Shown in pieces: positions 26,465 through 35,833 of a stretch of 64,000 nt of DNA. The first letter of the stretch is position 1. Each line of letters begins with the position of its first letter. Source of the stretch: Shewanella chilikensis (GTDB lineage Bacteria > Pseudomonadota > Gammaproteobacteria > Enterobacterales > Shewanellaceae); assembly GCF_002836945.1 (NCBI RefSeq), contig NZ_NIJM01000017.1:1-64000 (forward strand), written 5' to 3'. Below the pieces are notes generated by a model. It searched no databases. It saw only the letters and a program-made list of their open reading frames with translations, and had not been told where the DNA came from. The translations under genes and the position numbers were made by a program.

Positions 26465-27549
26465 CTGTCTGGGTGGTGGATGATGATCTTGATTATCTGA
26501 CTTTGATAGAGGAAGTCTTGCAGGATGATTACTTAGTCCAAGTTTTTGACTCGGCAGCAGTTTATTTGTCGGCGTTGGAATCGGCGACACCGGAAATCAT
26601 CCTGATGGATATCAACCTACCGGATTCCAGCGGTGTGGACCTCTGTGCTCACTTGCAATCACAGGGGCGGGAGGCGTCAGTGGTATTTGTTTCCGGTATG
26701 AATACCCTCAATGAGCGCCTTAAAGCCTATGAGGCTGGGGCGGTGGATTTCATCGCCAAACCCTTTGAGTTGAAAGAGCTGTTGGCCAAGGTTCGCAGTG
26801 TGGCGCAATATCAGCAGCGCAAACAGTCGCTGATGCAGGCTGAGTCCATGTCGAGAAACATGGCGTTTCAATCCATGAGTGAATCGTCCCAATATGGCTG
26901 CGTGCTGCAGTTTTTCCGCCAATGTTTCCTTTGTAATAACTTTCGTGCCCTTGCCGATGCCTTTTTTGAACTGATGAGTCAGCTCAATCTCAATACCTGT
27001 CTGAAAATATGCACAGACAGCACCGAGTACTTTGTGCCGGACAATGCCCAGATAAGCCCGATAGAAGCCAATATTTTCGAGCTTTTGGATAAACAAGGAC
27101 GCTTGTATGACTTTGGTAACCGAACCATGTGCAACGACAAGCATGTGTCATTCTTGATCAAGAATATGCCCGTCGAGGATGAGGTGTTGTATGGCCGCCT
27201 CAGGGACGTAATTGCCGTTGTGGTCGAAGGATTGGAGGCCAGGGTATTGGATATAGAACGCCAGCAGATGCTGCGTCGGGTGATGGATAGGTTACACCTG
27301 TTGATGAAACAACTGGGCGATTCCATGCAGCAACAGGATCAGCGTTTCTGTGATGCCTTATCGGGGATCACCACAGAAATTCGCAGTAGCTTTCACGTGT
27401 TGGACATGACAGAAGAGCAGGAGAGCTATTTTACCTCCATGGTTGAGCGGCACCTGCGCGAAGCCAGCTCTGCCGGTGAAGCATTTAATCGTATCCGCAG
27501 TTCTCTCAAAGGAATGTTGGTGATGATGGAGGAAAGTCTGCGGGGCTGA
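26452..27549 (+). CDS. Response regulator with an unassigned C-terminal half
   Basis: A 365-residue protein with a receiver domain at residues 1-125: acidic pocket DDD (10-12), phospho-acceptor D53 (LMDINLPDSS) and K103 (IAKPFEL). The remaining 240 residues are mostly helical, with no DNA-binding, GGDEF, EAL or HD-GYP motif that I can see. The start codon lies inside the 3' end of the hybrid kinase gene (13 bp overlap), so the two are co-expressed and probably form one phosphorelay. The kinase has its own receiver too. Confidence 0.9.
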   Translation: MDNLTVWVVDDDLDYLTLIEEVLQDDYLVQVFDSAAVYLSALESATPEIILMDINLPDSSGVDLCAHLQSQGREASVVFVSGMNTLNERLKAYEAGAVDFIAKPFELKELLAKVRSVAQYQQRKQSLMQAESMSRNMAFQSMSESSQYGCVLQFFRQCFLCNNFRALADAFFELMSQLNLNTCLKICTDSTEYFVPDNAQISPIEANIFELLDKQGRLYDFGNRTMCNDKHVSFLIKNMPVEDEVLYGRLRDVIAVVVEGLEARVLDIERQQMLRRVMDRLHLLMKQLGDSMQQQDQRFCDALSGITTEIRSSFHVLDMTEEQESYFTSMVERHLREASSAGEAFNRIRSSLKGMLVMMEESLRG

Positions 27550-27787
27550 TATGCTTGCTAAAGCTTGGATAAGAGCCAATAACAGTATGGCCGGATAGCC
27601 TCACGGGACAAACAGTGCTTAGATAATAGATGTTGTACTTACCGCTAATTTATGAATTGTTGATTTAGAAGGTTATTTTCCTTGATCTTTATCATGTCCC
27701 TGGAAAACATCTATGGTTAGTATTGAGTAATCTTTGGCCTGTTTACTACTATTACCTAGAAAGGCCCGACTCAAGATGGAGTGCCCT

Positions 27788-28330
27788 ATGCTGCAAAGAT
27801 TGATGAATGACCACAAGCATATTGCCATATTGCTGAAGTTGCTAAAGGGGAAATACCAGAAGCTGGCCGAAGGTGAGCATGTCAATTTTAATCTGGTACG
27901 GGATGTTGTTGAGTACATGCAGGGCTATGCCGAGCATAGCCATCATCCGCTCGAAGACATCATTTATGACTACTTTCTTATCAAGGAGAGCCGTACCGAG
28001 CCAACCAGGCGCCTTGAACAGGAACATCAAAAGCTAATCGATGCCTCATCAACCTTGATGGCGACCCTCAACCTTATTCTCAATGATGTCGTCGTGGCCA
28101 AGGAAAAATTGGTTACTGAATTAAAAGAGTATGTAGATTTGCAGGAAAAGCACATGCTATACGAGGAAAGGGAAATTTTTCCTCTGCTTGCCAAGAGCCT
28201 GCAGGATGAGGATTGGCAGAAGATCCAAAGTATGTGTGAATTGAAGTTGATAGAGGATCCTTTGTTCAGCAGTGATGATAACCAGTTGTTTGATGAGCTG
28301 AGAAACTACATTCATACAGCCGATAGATAA
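27788..28330 (+). CDS. Hemerythrin-like (HHE) domain protein
   Basis: A protein of about 180 residues: a four-helix bundle of the HHE cation-binding family. Candidate iron ligands are H9 to H11 (NDHKHIAIL), HSHHPLEDIIYDYF, EHQKLI and EKHMLYEEREIFPLL. Such proteins bind a di-iron centre and act in oxygen or nitric oxide sensing or iron-sulfur repair. ATG 27788 is preferred over 27776 because ggag sits six bases before it. Confidence 0.88.
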   Translation: MLQRLMNDHKHIAILLKLLKGKYQKLAEGEHVNFNLVRDVVEYMQGYAEHSHHPLEDIIYDYFLIKESRTEPTRRLEQEHQKLIDASSTLMATLNLILNDVVVAKEKLVTELKEYVDLQEKHMLYEEREIFPLLAKSLQDEDWQKIQSMCELKLIEDPLFSSDDNQLFDELRNYIHTADR

Positions 28331-28364
28331 TTATATATTCTTTAACTTGCATTGAATGGATATT

Positions 28365-28391
28365 AAAAAAGAGCGCTACGCGCTCTTTTTT
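28365..28391. terminator. Bidirectional terminator
   Basis: Stem aaaaaagagcgc / gcgctctttttt, with T runs on both strands. It separates the convergent hemerythrin-like and DUF3545 genes. Confidence 0.9.
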
Positions 28392-28405
28392 AATGACTCT
28401 CATAT

Positions 28406-28588
28406 TCAGAGGAGGCTATCGATATCATAATTAAAACTGCTGTCTATCTCCTGTAACTCTTTCAGCAGACGATGCTTGTCTTTCAATGCTTCAATCTCTC
28501 GCCATTTACGCTTCTTGCTGGAGCTTCGAGAGCGGCTTGGTCTTTCAACGACTTCATCTAGCGCACTACCATAATCCAAACGATCCAT
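28406..28588 (-). CDS. Small DUF3545 family protein
   Basis: A 60-residue very basic and acidic protein (KKRKWREIEALKDKHRLLKELQEID) of the DUF3545 family, found in Shewanella and Vibrio and of unknown function. The frame opens 11 codons earlier, but the ATG at 28588 has a perfect aaaggagg ribosome site. Confidence 0.85.
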   Translation of the reverse strand: MDRLDYGSALDEVVERPSRSRSSSKKRKWREIEALKDKHRLLKELQEIDSSFNYDIDSLL

Positions 28589-28720
28589 GGCAACCTCCTT
28601 TGTTGTATGTTTTATCAACACTTAAATATCATACTTGGCAAACAGGGTGCAAGAAGAATGTTTCTTTTTTGTTAAAGCGAGATGATGCTTTGATGAAGTC
28701 GTTTAGATGAGATGGGTGGT

Positions 28721-28757
28721 AAAAAAATACCAGCCAGTGGAGCTGGCTGGTATTTCT
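28721..28757 (-). terminator. Rho-independent terminator of tal-pgi
   Basis: On the minus strand: stem aataccagccagc / gctggctggtatt with a T-rich tail, just past pgi. Confidence 0.88.
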
Positions 28758-28777
28758 TGATTTGTAAGCTGAAAAGG

Positions 28778-30415
28778 CTAGATTTTACCTTGTCTGAAGA
28801 GATTAATTAGAGCATTGCTGGAAGAGTCTAGATCCTTACTGTCTAGCTCTGCACCAATACGCGACAGTACTTCATTCCCTAGCTTTTTACCCAGCTCGAC
28901 CCCCCATTGATCGAATGAGTTAATATCCCAGATAGCGCCTTGAACCAGCGTCCTGTGTTCATAAAGGGCAATCAAGGCGCCCAGGGTTATAGGGGTCAAC
29001 TTGTCCATCAACAAGGTATTGCTCGGCTTGTTGCCTTCCATGACCTTATGTTTGGCAATAAGCTGTTTCTCTGCCTCAGTGAATGAGCTGTCTGCCAGTT
29101 CGGCCAAGGCTTCATCAAAGGTTCGTCCCTGCATCAGCGCCTGGGTTTGACCAAAACAGTTGGATGCCAGTTGCGCATGATGCTCCCCAATAGGGTTATG
29201 GCTTTGCAGCGGCAGGATAAAGTCAGCCGGGATCAATGCAGTACCTTGGTGCAACAATTGGTGGTAGGCGTGTTGGCCATTTGTGCCTTCTCCGCCCCAA
29301 ATGACCGGGCCTGTACTGTAATCCACTGCATTGCCGTCCAGAGTGACGGACTTGCCGTTACTCTCCATATCCAGTTGCTGGAAATAGGCCGGAAGTCCTC
29401 TGAGGTAGTGGTCGTAGGTCAACACCACATGGGACTGGGCATTGAAGAAGTTGTTGTACCATACAGAGAGCAGGCCCATGATCACAGGCATATTCTGCTC
29501 AAGGGGCCTGGATGCGAAATGTACATCCATAGCTCTGGCGCCTGCCAGCAGTGCTTTGAAGTTATCCATGCCTATCAGGGCGGCTATGGGCAAACCTATG
29601 GCCGACCAAAGAGAATAACGCCCGCCAACCCAATCCCACATGGGGAAGATATTGTCTTCATCTATGCCAAACGCCGTTGCCTTGGCGACATTGGAGGTAA
29701 TTGCCGCAAAGTGCTTGCCGATATCTTGCTGTGAGCCACCTTTGGCCAGGAACCACTCTTTGGCGCTGAGGGTGTTGGTCAGGGTTTCCTGAGTGCCAAA
29801 GGATTTTGACGACATCAGGAACAGGGTGGTTTCAGGATCCAGCTTCTTCAGTTTTTCACTGATGGCCGTGCCGTCGACATTGGCGACGAAATGACACTGT
29901 AGCTTACCGTTCCAATAGGGACGCAGGGCCTCGGAGATAATCTTGGGGCCGAGGAAGGAACCGCCAATACCTATGGAGACAAGATCTGTGATTTTCTTGC
30001 CGGTATAGCCGCGCCACTGACCTGAATAGAGCGCCTCGACAAAAGCCTCCATTTGAGCCAGGGTTTGCTGAACTTCAGGGACTACATTGACGCCATCGAC
30101 GCGAATATCCGCATCGGCCGGTGCTCTCAGGGCTGTGTGCAACACGGCACGCTGCTCCGTGGTATTGATTGCTTCGCCGGCAAACATTGCCGCTATTTTT
30201 TGCTCAAGTCCGGCTTCTCGGGCGAGCTTGAGTAACTCCTGCAGAACCGCCTCAGTGAGGCGGTTCTTGGAGAAATCTAACAGCAATCCACAATCTTTAA
30301 TCGACAGTTGATCAAAGCGCTGCGGGTTTTCGGCAAAGAGTTCACGCATGTGAGGCAGATCTGCACTCATCGCCTTGAGAGTCTGCCAGGTAGCAGATTG
30401 AGTCAAATGTGTCAT
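28778..30415 (-). CDS. pgi: Glucose-6-phosphate isomerase
   Basis: Interconverts glucose 6-phosphate and fructose 6-phosphate. Family signatures are present: [10 protein letters not shown], the SKSFGTQET phosphate-binding segment, [13 protein letters not shown] and [18 protein letters not shown]. The length of 545 residues is standard. It follows tal by 38 bp, so the two form an operon linking glycolysis and the pentose phosphate pathway. Confidence 0.97.
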   Translation of the reverse strand: MTHLTQSATWQTLKAMSADLPHMRELFAENPQRFDQLSIKDCGLLLDFSKNRLTEAVLQELLKLAREAGLEQKIAAMFAGEAINTTEQRAVLHTALRAPADADIRVDGVNVVPEVQQTLAQMEAFVEALYSGQWRGYTGKKITDLVSIGIGGSFLGPKIISEALRPYWNGKLQCHFVANVDGTAISEKLKKLDPETTLFLMSSKSFGTQETLTNTLSAKEWFLAKGGSQQDIGKHFAAITSNVAKATAFGIDEDNIFPMWDWVGGRYSLWSAIGLPIAALIGMDNFKALLAGARAMDVHFASRPLEQNMPVIMGLLSVWYNNFFNAQSHVVLTYDHYLRGLPAYFQQLDMESNGKSVTLDGNAVDYSTGPVIWGGEGTNGQHAYHQLLHQGTALIPADFILPLQSHNPIGEHHAQLASNCFGQTQALMQGRTFDEALAELADSSFTEAEKQLIAKHKVMEGNKPSNTLLMDKLTPITLGALIALYEHRTLVQGAIWDINSFDQWGVELGKKLGNEVLSRIGAELDSKDLDSSSNALINLFRQGKI

Positions 30416-30453
30416 GAGTAGTCCCTGATCTTCAGTTTCAGAACAATCCTTGA

Positions 30454-31407
30454 TTAGCTCAGTTTAGCTTTAAGCATGGTCTCGAGTTTGCCCTGATCTA
30501 TGGCAAAGTTACGGATACCTTCGGCCAGTTTTTCCACTGCCATGGGATCTTCGTTGAACTCCCAGCGGAACTCAGCCTCGGTCAGTGGCTTGGGTGGCTC
30601 TTGGGTTTCAGTGGCCGGTTGCAGCTTGGTTATTATCTGGGTGTTTGAGTTGGCCAGTTCTTCCAGCAAAGATGGGCCTATAGTCAGACGATCACAGCCG
30701 GCGAGTTCAATGATTTCACCTGTGTTACGGAAGCTGGCGCCCATAACCACAGTCTGATAACCATGCTGTTTGTAATAGTTGTAAATCTGGGTCACTGAGA
30801 TCACACCAGGATCTTCACTGGCATTATATTCTTTGCCAGTATCTTTTTTATACCAGTCGAGAATGCGGCCGACAAAGGGTGAAATCAGGTAAACTCCGGC
30901 TTCGGCGCAGGCTCGGGCCTGGGCGAAGCTGAACAAGAGTGTCAGGTTGCAGTTGATACCCTTTTGTTCCAGTTCCTTGGCGGCGCTGATGCCTTCCCAG
31001 GTGGAAGCCAGTTTGATCAGAATGCGAGACTTGTCGATACCGGCCGCTTCATAGAGTTTAACCAGCTTGTTGGCCTTGGCAATTGAGCCGGCTTTATCGA
31101 ATGAAAGGCGAGCATCTACTTCGGTTGAAATACGTCCCGGTACCAGCTTGAGAATTTCCACCCCTATGTTGACAGCCAACTTATCTGCGGCGTCTTCCAG
31201 TTGTTGCTGTGGATCCTGGCTCTGAGCTTTAGCCCAGGAAATCGCATCATCGATCAGTGGCGCATACTCTGGGATTTGCGAGGCTTTGAGGATCAGCGAT
31301 GGGTTGGTGGTGGCATCCTGTGGATGATAGAGCTTGATCGCTTCGATGTCACCGGTATCAGCAACTATGGTTGTAACGGATTTGAGTTGCGTGAGTGTGT
31401 TTGCCAT
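30454..31407 (-). CDS. tal: Transaldolase
   Basis: A 317-residue transaldolase of the TalB type (non-oxidative pentose phosphate pathway). The Schiff-base Lys is K132 (RILIKLAST), with DATTNPSL near the N-terminus. I chose ATG 31407 (MANTLTQ), three codons inside the open frame. It lies upstream of pgi. Confidence 0.97.
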   Translation of the reverse strand: MANTLTQLKSVTTIVADTGDIEAIKLYHPQDATTNPSLILKASQIPEYAPLIDDAISWAKAQSQDPQQQLEDAADKLAVNIGVEILKLVPGRISTEVDARLSFDKAGSIAKANKLVKLYEAAGIDKSRILIKLASTWEGISAAKELEQKGINCNLTLLFSFAQARACAEAGVYLISPFVGRILDWYKKDTGKEYNASEDPGVISVTQIYNYYKQHGYQTVVMGASFRNTGEIIELAGCDRLTIGPSLLEELANSNTQIITKLQPATETQEPPKPLTEAEFRWEFNEDPMAVEKLAEGIRNFAIDQGKLETMLKAKLS

Positions 31408-31605
31408 GAAAAACATCCTTCTCAGATTGCGGCCGTTTACGCGGAAATTGCATTACGCTATTAAAAGCGATTTTGCCTCTGTTTCCAACCAGGATTGAAA
31501 AAAAATTACAAAAATGGTGAGAAATTGTCAATGAAGGCCGTTGTCGGTTAAAGGAAGTGTACTCCCATAGCCGAGGGAATTCTAATGACAAAAAAGAGTG
31601 AAAAT

Positions 31606-31635
31606 AAAAAAGTCGCTGCAGGGCAGCGACTTTTT
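31606..31635 (-). terminator. Rho-independent terminator of the OmpA gene
   Basis: Stem aaaaaagtcgctgc / gcagcgactttttt. It lies 16 bp past the stop codon of the OmpA gene. Confidence 0.88.
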
Positions 31636-31650
31636 CAGAAGAAGTTCAGC

Positions 31651-32751
31651 TTATTTCAGCAGGGCTTCTTTTTCTTTAAAGCTCAGGAGAGCTTCGATAC
31701 GGCGGTTAACCTTGTTGGCTTCTGCAGAAGAACCCTGCATCAGCGGCTGGCTTTCACCGTAGCCCTTGGCGCTGATACGGCTGGCATCGATGCCATACTG
31801 TTCAACCAGTACTTTGGCAACTGCGTCGGCGCGCTTTTGAGACAGCCACTGGTTGTAATCGGCTTTACCTGGCAGAGAGGCGTGGCCGGCGATTTCCAGA
31901 TCAGCTTTAGGATACTTGCTCATAAAGTCAGCAACTTTCTGGATTTCAGCCATAGAGTCGGCTTTCAGTACAGATGAGTTGTTATCGAACTCAGCTTTAA
32001 CTTCCAATGTTTCCAGTTTTTCAACATAGATAGAGCAGCCATTGGCGTCTACCTTGTGGTTGGCTGGTGTGTTTGGACACTGGTCCATATCGTCGTTAAC
32101 ACCGTCGTTGTCGCTGTCAACGGGTTCTACGACCACAGGAGCGACTACAGGGGCTGGTTTTGAAGTGCTGCCGAAACGGTAGCTCAGTTCAAGACCCCAG
32201 TAGTTACTTTCCATTTCCAGAGTGTTCCACTTTTCTTCGTCGAGGTTTTCATAACGACGATACTTGGCGGCCAGTTTCAGGTTCTCTGTGATGTTGTAAC
32301 CGATACCGGCACCGAAGTAAGGCGCAACACCGCTATCGCTGTAGTACTCGCTACCCCATTGTTTGTTGTTGGAAATGTGGTAGTTCATGGCACCGGCTTC
32401 AGCAGACAGGCTCCACTTATCGGCGAAAGGCCAGAAAGCCACCAAGCCCAGAGTGGCGCCCTTGACACCAACGTCGTTGAGTTTGTTGCTATAGTCGGTC
32501 CATTCGGCACGACCCAGGTCGCGGTACCCCAGTTCTACACCGAAGTAATCATTGAACAGGTAACCTGCAAATACGTCCCAAGCATATGGATCGTCTTCAC
32601 CACAGGTTTTCATGGTTTTCTGATCACAGTTTGGTTCGTAGTTGTTTACGCCGAGGCCAGCACCGACATACCATGGGCTGAGCTCATCTGCTGCAGATGC
32701 TGCAAAAGGCATCATAGATGCAAGCAACAATACTTTAAATGTCTTATTCAT
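31651..32751 (-). CDS. ompA: OmpA-family outer-membrane protein
   Basis: A 366-residue protein: signal peptide to about residue 20 (LLLASMMPFAASA), an N-terminal eight-stranded beta-barrel (WYVGAGLGVNNYEP to ELSYRFGS), a calcium-type repeat (DSDNDGVNDDMDQCPNTP) and a C-terminal OmpA peptidoglycan-binding domain (LEIAGHASLPGKADYN, VNRRIEALL). It ties the outer membrane to the cell wall. The first of two adjacent ATG codons (32754 or 32751) may be the start; both share a ggag ribosome site. A gene-free stretch of about 290 bp upstream (32752-33041) carries the phosphoketolase terminator. Confidence 0.93.
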   Translation of the reverse strand: MNKTFKVLLLASMMPFAASAADELSPWYVGAGLGVNNYEPNCDQKTMKTCGEDDPYAWDVFAGYLFNDYFGVELGYRDLGRAEWTDYSNKLNDVGVKGATLGLVAFWPFADKWSLSAEAGAMNYHISNNKQWGSEYYSDSGVAPYFGAGIGYNITENLKLAAKYRRYENLDEEKWNTLEMESNYWGLELSYRFGSTSKPAPVVAPVVVEPVDSDNDGVNDDMDQCPNTPANHKVDANGCSIYVEKLETLEVKAEFDNNSSVLKADSMAEIQKVADFMSKYPKADLEIAGHASLPGKADYNQWLSQKRADAVAKVLVEQYGIDASRISAKGYGESQPLMQGSSAEANKVNRRIEALLSFKEKEALLK

Positions 32752-32953
32752 CATGTTCTCCAAGTCCATTGCTATTTAATTACCCATATGTCCCGTATAG
32801 GAAACACGACTAGCACTTAATGTGGGGTTCCGTTTAGTGTTTTAGCTAGCTGGCTCAATTATCCATTGAAATAAAGCAATTTTCCACTTTTCAAGCGATA
32901 ATTTTATTGTTCACTATTTGAACTGCTTGGTTTTTTAACAATTGAGACTAAAG

Positions 32954-32982
32954 AAAAAGCGCCTGTTAGAAGGCGCTTTTTT
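32954..32982 (-). terminator. Rho-independent terminator of the phosphoketolase gene
   Basis: Stem aaaaagcgcct / aggcgctttttt with T runs on both strands. Confidence 0.85.
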
Positions 32983-33041
32983 ATTTTTGCAAAACAATTT
33001 CTTAACTAAAATTTTTGCTTTTTGTTTAGCTATGGTTCAGC

Positions 33042-35408
33042 TTAACGGGTCCAAATCCAGTTTTCGATATACTCAGGATCAACACCATTGGCCTTGATAT
33101 AGTTTCTATGGTCAACCAAACGTTGCAGCATATCTGTGGTAATCGCTACGTGACGGGTCTCATCAATAACACCTTGCTGGAATAATTTGTAAGCCATATC
33201 TATTACCAGGTGATAACGAGAAGTACCGTTACGTACGCCCATATCAAATGGCGTGGTGGTTGAGCCTTCTTCTTCATAACCCTTAATTCTGAATCTATGG
33301 CTACCTTTGTAATCGAAGATCAGTTTTTTGATGGTGTTTGGATAACCGTGATAGTTAAATACCACACCTTTGTCTTCGGTAAATATCTCATCCATCAACC
33401 AAGGCTTTTCCTGGAATTTAAGGCTACCCAGACCACTGCTGTGTAATTCAGTGACGCTGACAAAGCGGATACGCACTCTTGGCAGTAATTCGCGGATTAA
33501 TACCAATGCCGCCATACACTCCTGAGTGACATAGTCACCACAACCTGCCAAGACGACATCCGGGTTTTCATCAGAGGCAAAATCCCACACCATTACACCT
33601 TCTTTGGCTTGTTTACGGGCCTCTTCAAGGCTCAGCCATTGCGGCAGCTCTTTCTTACCGGCGACCAGAATATTCAACTTGTCACGGTCGGCGAAAGCTC
33701 GCTCTGTGTAAACCAAAGTGGTGTTGGCATCGGCTGGCAGGTAAGCCGAGATTATCTTGGGGTGTTTCTCAAGCATGGCCCCCAGGAAAGAAGGGTTCTG
33801 GTGAGAGTAACCGTTGTGATCCTGACGCTCCAGCAGAGAGGAGAGAACTACGTTACAGGCCGGCAGCGGCTTACGGAAGTGAACCCCTTGGCTGGCATAG
33901 ACATACTTACAATATTGGTCGGCCATGGAAGACACTACCTGAGAGAAGGATTCATAGGTAGGGAACATGGCGTGACGGCCGGTAACTGTGTAGCCGTGCA
34001 TCATGCCGAACAGCAGGTTTTCAGATAACAGCTCCATGACCCGACCATCACGGCTCATATCTTCATCCCAGCTTTCAATTGGCCATTGCCAGGCGCGATC
34101 TGTGGCTTCAAATACTGCTTGCAGCTGGTTGGAATAAGTTTCATCCGGGCTGAAGATCCGCAGGTTGCGCTGATCTTTATTGAGGCGGAAGGCTTCGCGC
34201 ATCCACTGACCCATTTTCAGCATGGAGTAACCACGATGGCCTCTTGGGACTTCAGGGCCGTAGGCCAGCTTGGATAGGTCAGGATTGCTGAGGGCGCGCA
34301 CCACTTCACCACCATAGCTCATCTTTTGACGGCCACAGCAGAGCTCCGCAGGGGGCAGCAGTGACTGGATGTCTTTGTCGAAGACAATCTGGTTCTGCTC
34401 GTTGATGGAGTAGAGTTCGGAGAACTTGTAGCTGTCGAGCCAGCCATCTAATGCGGCCAGATGACCTTTGTCGGTGGCACACTTATTGACAATTACCTGG
34501 TGAGACTCGCAGTTGCCTTCGAGTTTCTTGCCATCGTATTCGGGAACACCTGTCCAGCCTTTTGCTGTACGCATCAGGATTACCGGCCAACGTGGCTTGA
34601 CGACATCTTCGCCGTTGCGGGCACGTTTCTGAATATCGTTAATCATCTCATAAGCCGTATCCATCGCCTTGGTCATCTGCAGGTAGACATCTTCTTCCTG
34701 CTCGCTGTCCACTATGATGGGATGGTAACCCAGGCCTCTGAATTCAAGTTCCAGCTCTTCGTGGCTCATGCGTCCCATACGGGTAGGGCCGGAAATCTTG
34801 TAACCATTAATATGAACAATCGGCAGTATGGCACCGTTGGTGGCGGGAGAAACCAGGCGGTTGGCATACCAGGATGCAGCCAGTGGACCAGTTTCAGATT
34901 CGCCGTCACCGACAAGCACTGCGGCAATCAAGTCTGGATTATCCAGCACCGCACCCCAGGCTACAGACAAGGAGTAGCCCAACTCACCCCCTTCAAGGAT
35001 TTGTCCCGGAGCTTCGGGGTTGGCATGTGAAGGGTAACCGTAAGCGGCGGAGAATTTACGGCAGATATCTTCAATACCGGTTTCGTTGTAGGGGATGGTT
35101 TCTGGATAGAAGTGGCTTAGAGAGCCTTCAAGGAAGAGGTTGGCCTGTACGGCGGGGAAACCGTGGCCCGGGCCAACCAGATAGAGGAACGGACGCTTGT
35201 GCTTGGTAATCAATCTGTTCACGTTAGCATATACAAAGTTGATCCCCGGGCAGGTTCCCCAATGGCCCAAGAGCCTTGGCTTTATATCACTGTGTTGTAA
35301 CGGGCGTTTGTACAATACATTGTGCTTGAGGTAAATCTGTGAGGTTGCCAGGAAGTTAGTGGCCCGGACAAATTTCTTCAGTGCACCTATCTCTTGCTTT
35401 TGGGTCAT
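33042..35408 (-). CDS. xfp: Xylulose-5-phosphate/fructose-6-phosphate phosphoketolase
   Basis: A 788-residue thiamine diphosphate enzyme that cleaves xylulose 5-phosphate or fructose 6-phosphate with phosphate to acetyl phosphate and an aldose phosphate. Markers are the LVGPGHGFPA and GDGESETGPLA motifs, the GYKISGPT loop and full-length three-domain structure. It lies near tal-pgi, which supplies fructose 6-phosphate and xylulose 5-phosphate, so it could act as a bypass to acetyl phosphate. No acetate kinase gene lies nearby. A CRP site sits 220 bp upstream. Confidence 0.95.
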   Translation of the reverse strand: MTQKQEIGALKKFVRATNFLATSQIYLKHNVLYKRPLQHSDIKPRLLGHWGTCPGINFVYANVNRLITKHKRPFLYLVGPGHGFPAVQANLFLEGSLSHFYPETIPYNETGIEDICRKFSAAYGYPSHANPEAPGQILEGGELGYSLSVAWGAVLDNPDLIAAVLVGDGESETGPLAASWYANRLVSPATNGAILPIVHINGYKISGPTRMGRMSHEELELEFRGLGYHPIIVDSEQEEDVYLQMTKAMDTAYEMINDIQKRARNGEDVVKPRWPVILMRTAKGWTGVPEYDGKKLEGNCESHQVIVNKCATDKGHLAALDGWLDSYKFSELYSINEQNQIVFDKDIQSLLPPAELCCGRQKMSYGGEVVRALSNPDLSKLAYGPEVPRGHRGYSMLKMGQWMREAFRLNKDQRNLRIFSPDETYSNQLQAVFEATDRAWQWPIESWDEDMSRDGRVMELLSENLLFGMMHGYTVTGRHAMFPTYESFSQVVSSMADQYCKYVYASQGVHFRKPLPACNVVLSSLLERQDHNGYSHQNPSFLGAMLEKHPKIISAYLPADANTTLVYTERAFADRDKLNILVAGKKELPQWLSLEEARKQAKEGVMVWDFASDENPDVVLAGCGDYVTQECMAALVLIRELLPRVRIRFVSVTELHSSGLGSLKFQEKPWLMDEIFTEDKGVVFNYHGYPNTIKKLIFDYKGSHRFRIKGYEEEGSTTTPFDMGVRNGTSRYHLVIDMAYKLFQQGVIDETRHVAITTDMLQRLVDHRNYIKANGVDPEYIENWIWTR

Positions 35409-35627
35409 ATCGTGCCTCGCTTGAGCTAGCTAAAAGTGAATCAGATTATCTTGTGGCTACTATATTTGTAGTTTTATTACAAAAACGTGCCAAACATCCA
35501 AGTTTTGAAAGTTTGTTTAGCTGGTGGTTTTTTTAGAAAATTCGTGTGACACCATTGTTGTTCAAGTTAAAACTCTAGTTTGTTCTGGTATTTTTATGGT
35601 GAATTTACTGTCGGTCGAGTGATTAAG

Positions 35628-35643
35628 TGTGATCTTGATCACG
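35628..35643. promoter_or_regulatory. CRP binding site (predicted)
   Basis: tgtgatcttgatcacg fits the CRP consensus TGTGA-N6-TCACA with one mismatch at the last base. It lies in the 426 bp gap between the divergent xfp and symporter genes and could control either. In Shewanella, CRP also controls anaerobic respiration. Confidence 0.8.
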
Positions 35644-35686
35644 CGGTAATTTCAAGTTCCTATGCTATTTTCTTCGCCCTCAAGCC

Positions 35687-35736
35687 CGGCCGGCATACCT
35701 TGGGGTATGTAGGATAATTCGAAAAGAAACTGGCCG
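35687..35736. other. Stem-loop in the symporter leader
   Basis: An inner hairpin catacc-ttgg-ggtatg (35694-35709) is enclosed by an outer pair cggcc (35687-35691) / ggccg (35732-35736). The symporter gene starts about 100 bp further on. It does not match the glycine riboswitch or any other riboswitch I know. It could be a leader element or chance. Confidence 0.3.
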
Positions 35737-35833
35737 ATGCTTATCCTTTTTCATTCAGGAAGGAATCTTAACCACAAACTTGGCGATATACCGTCAGAGA
35801 TGGGCCAGGTTTGTCACGGGAAAGCTTACAATT

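Noticed and set aside
35640-35833. Glycine riboswitch upstream of the alanine/glycine symporter gene
   Set aside because: None of the conserved glycine-aptamer segments is present in the leader.
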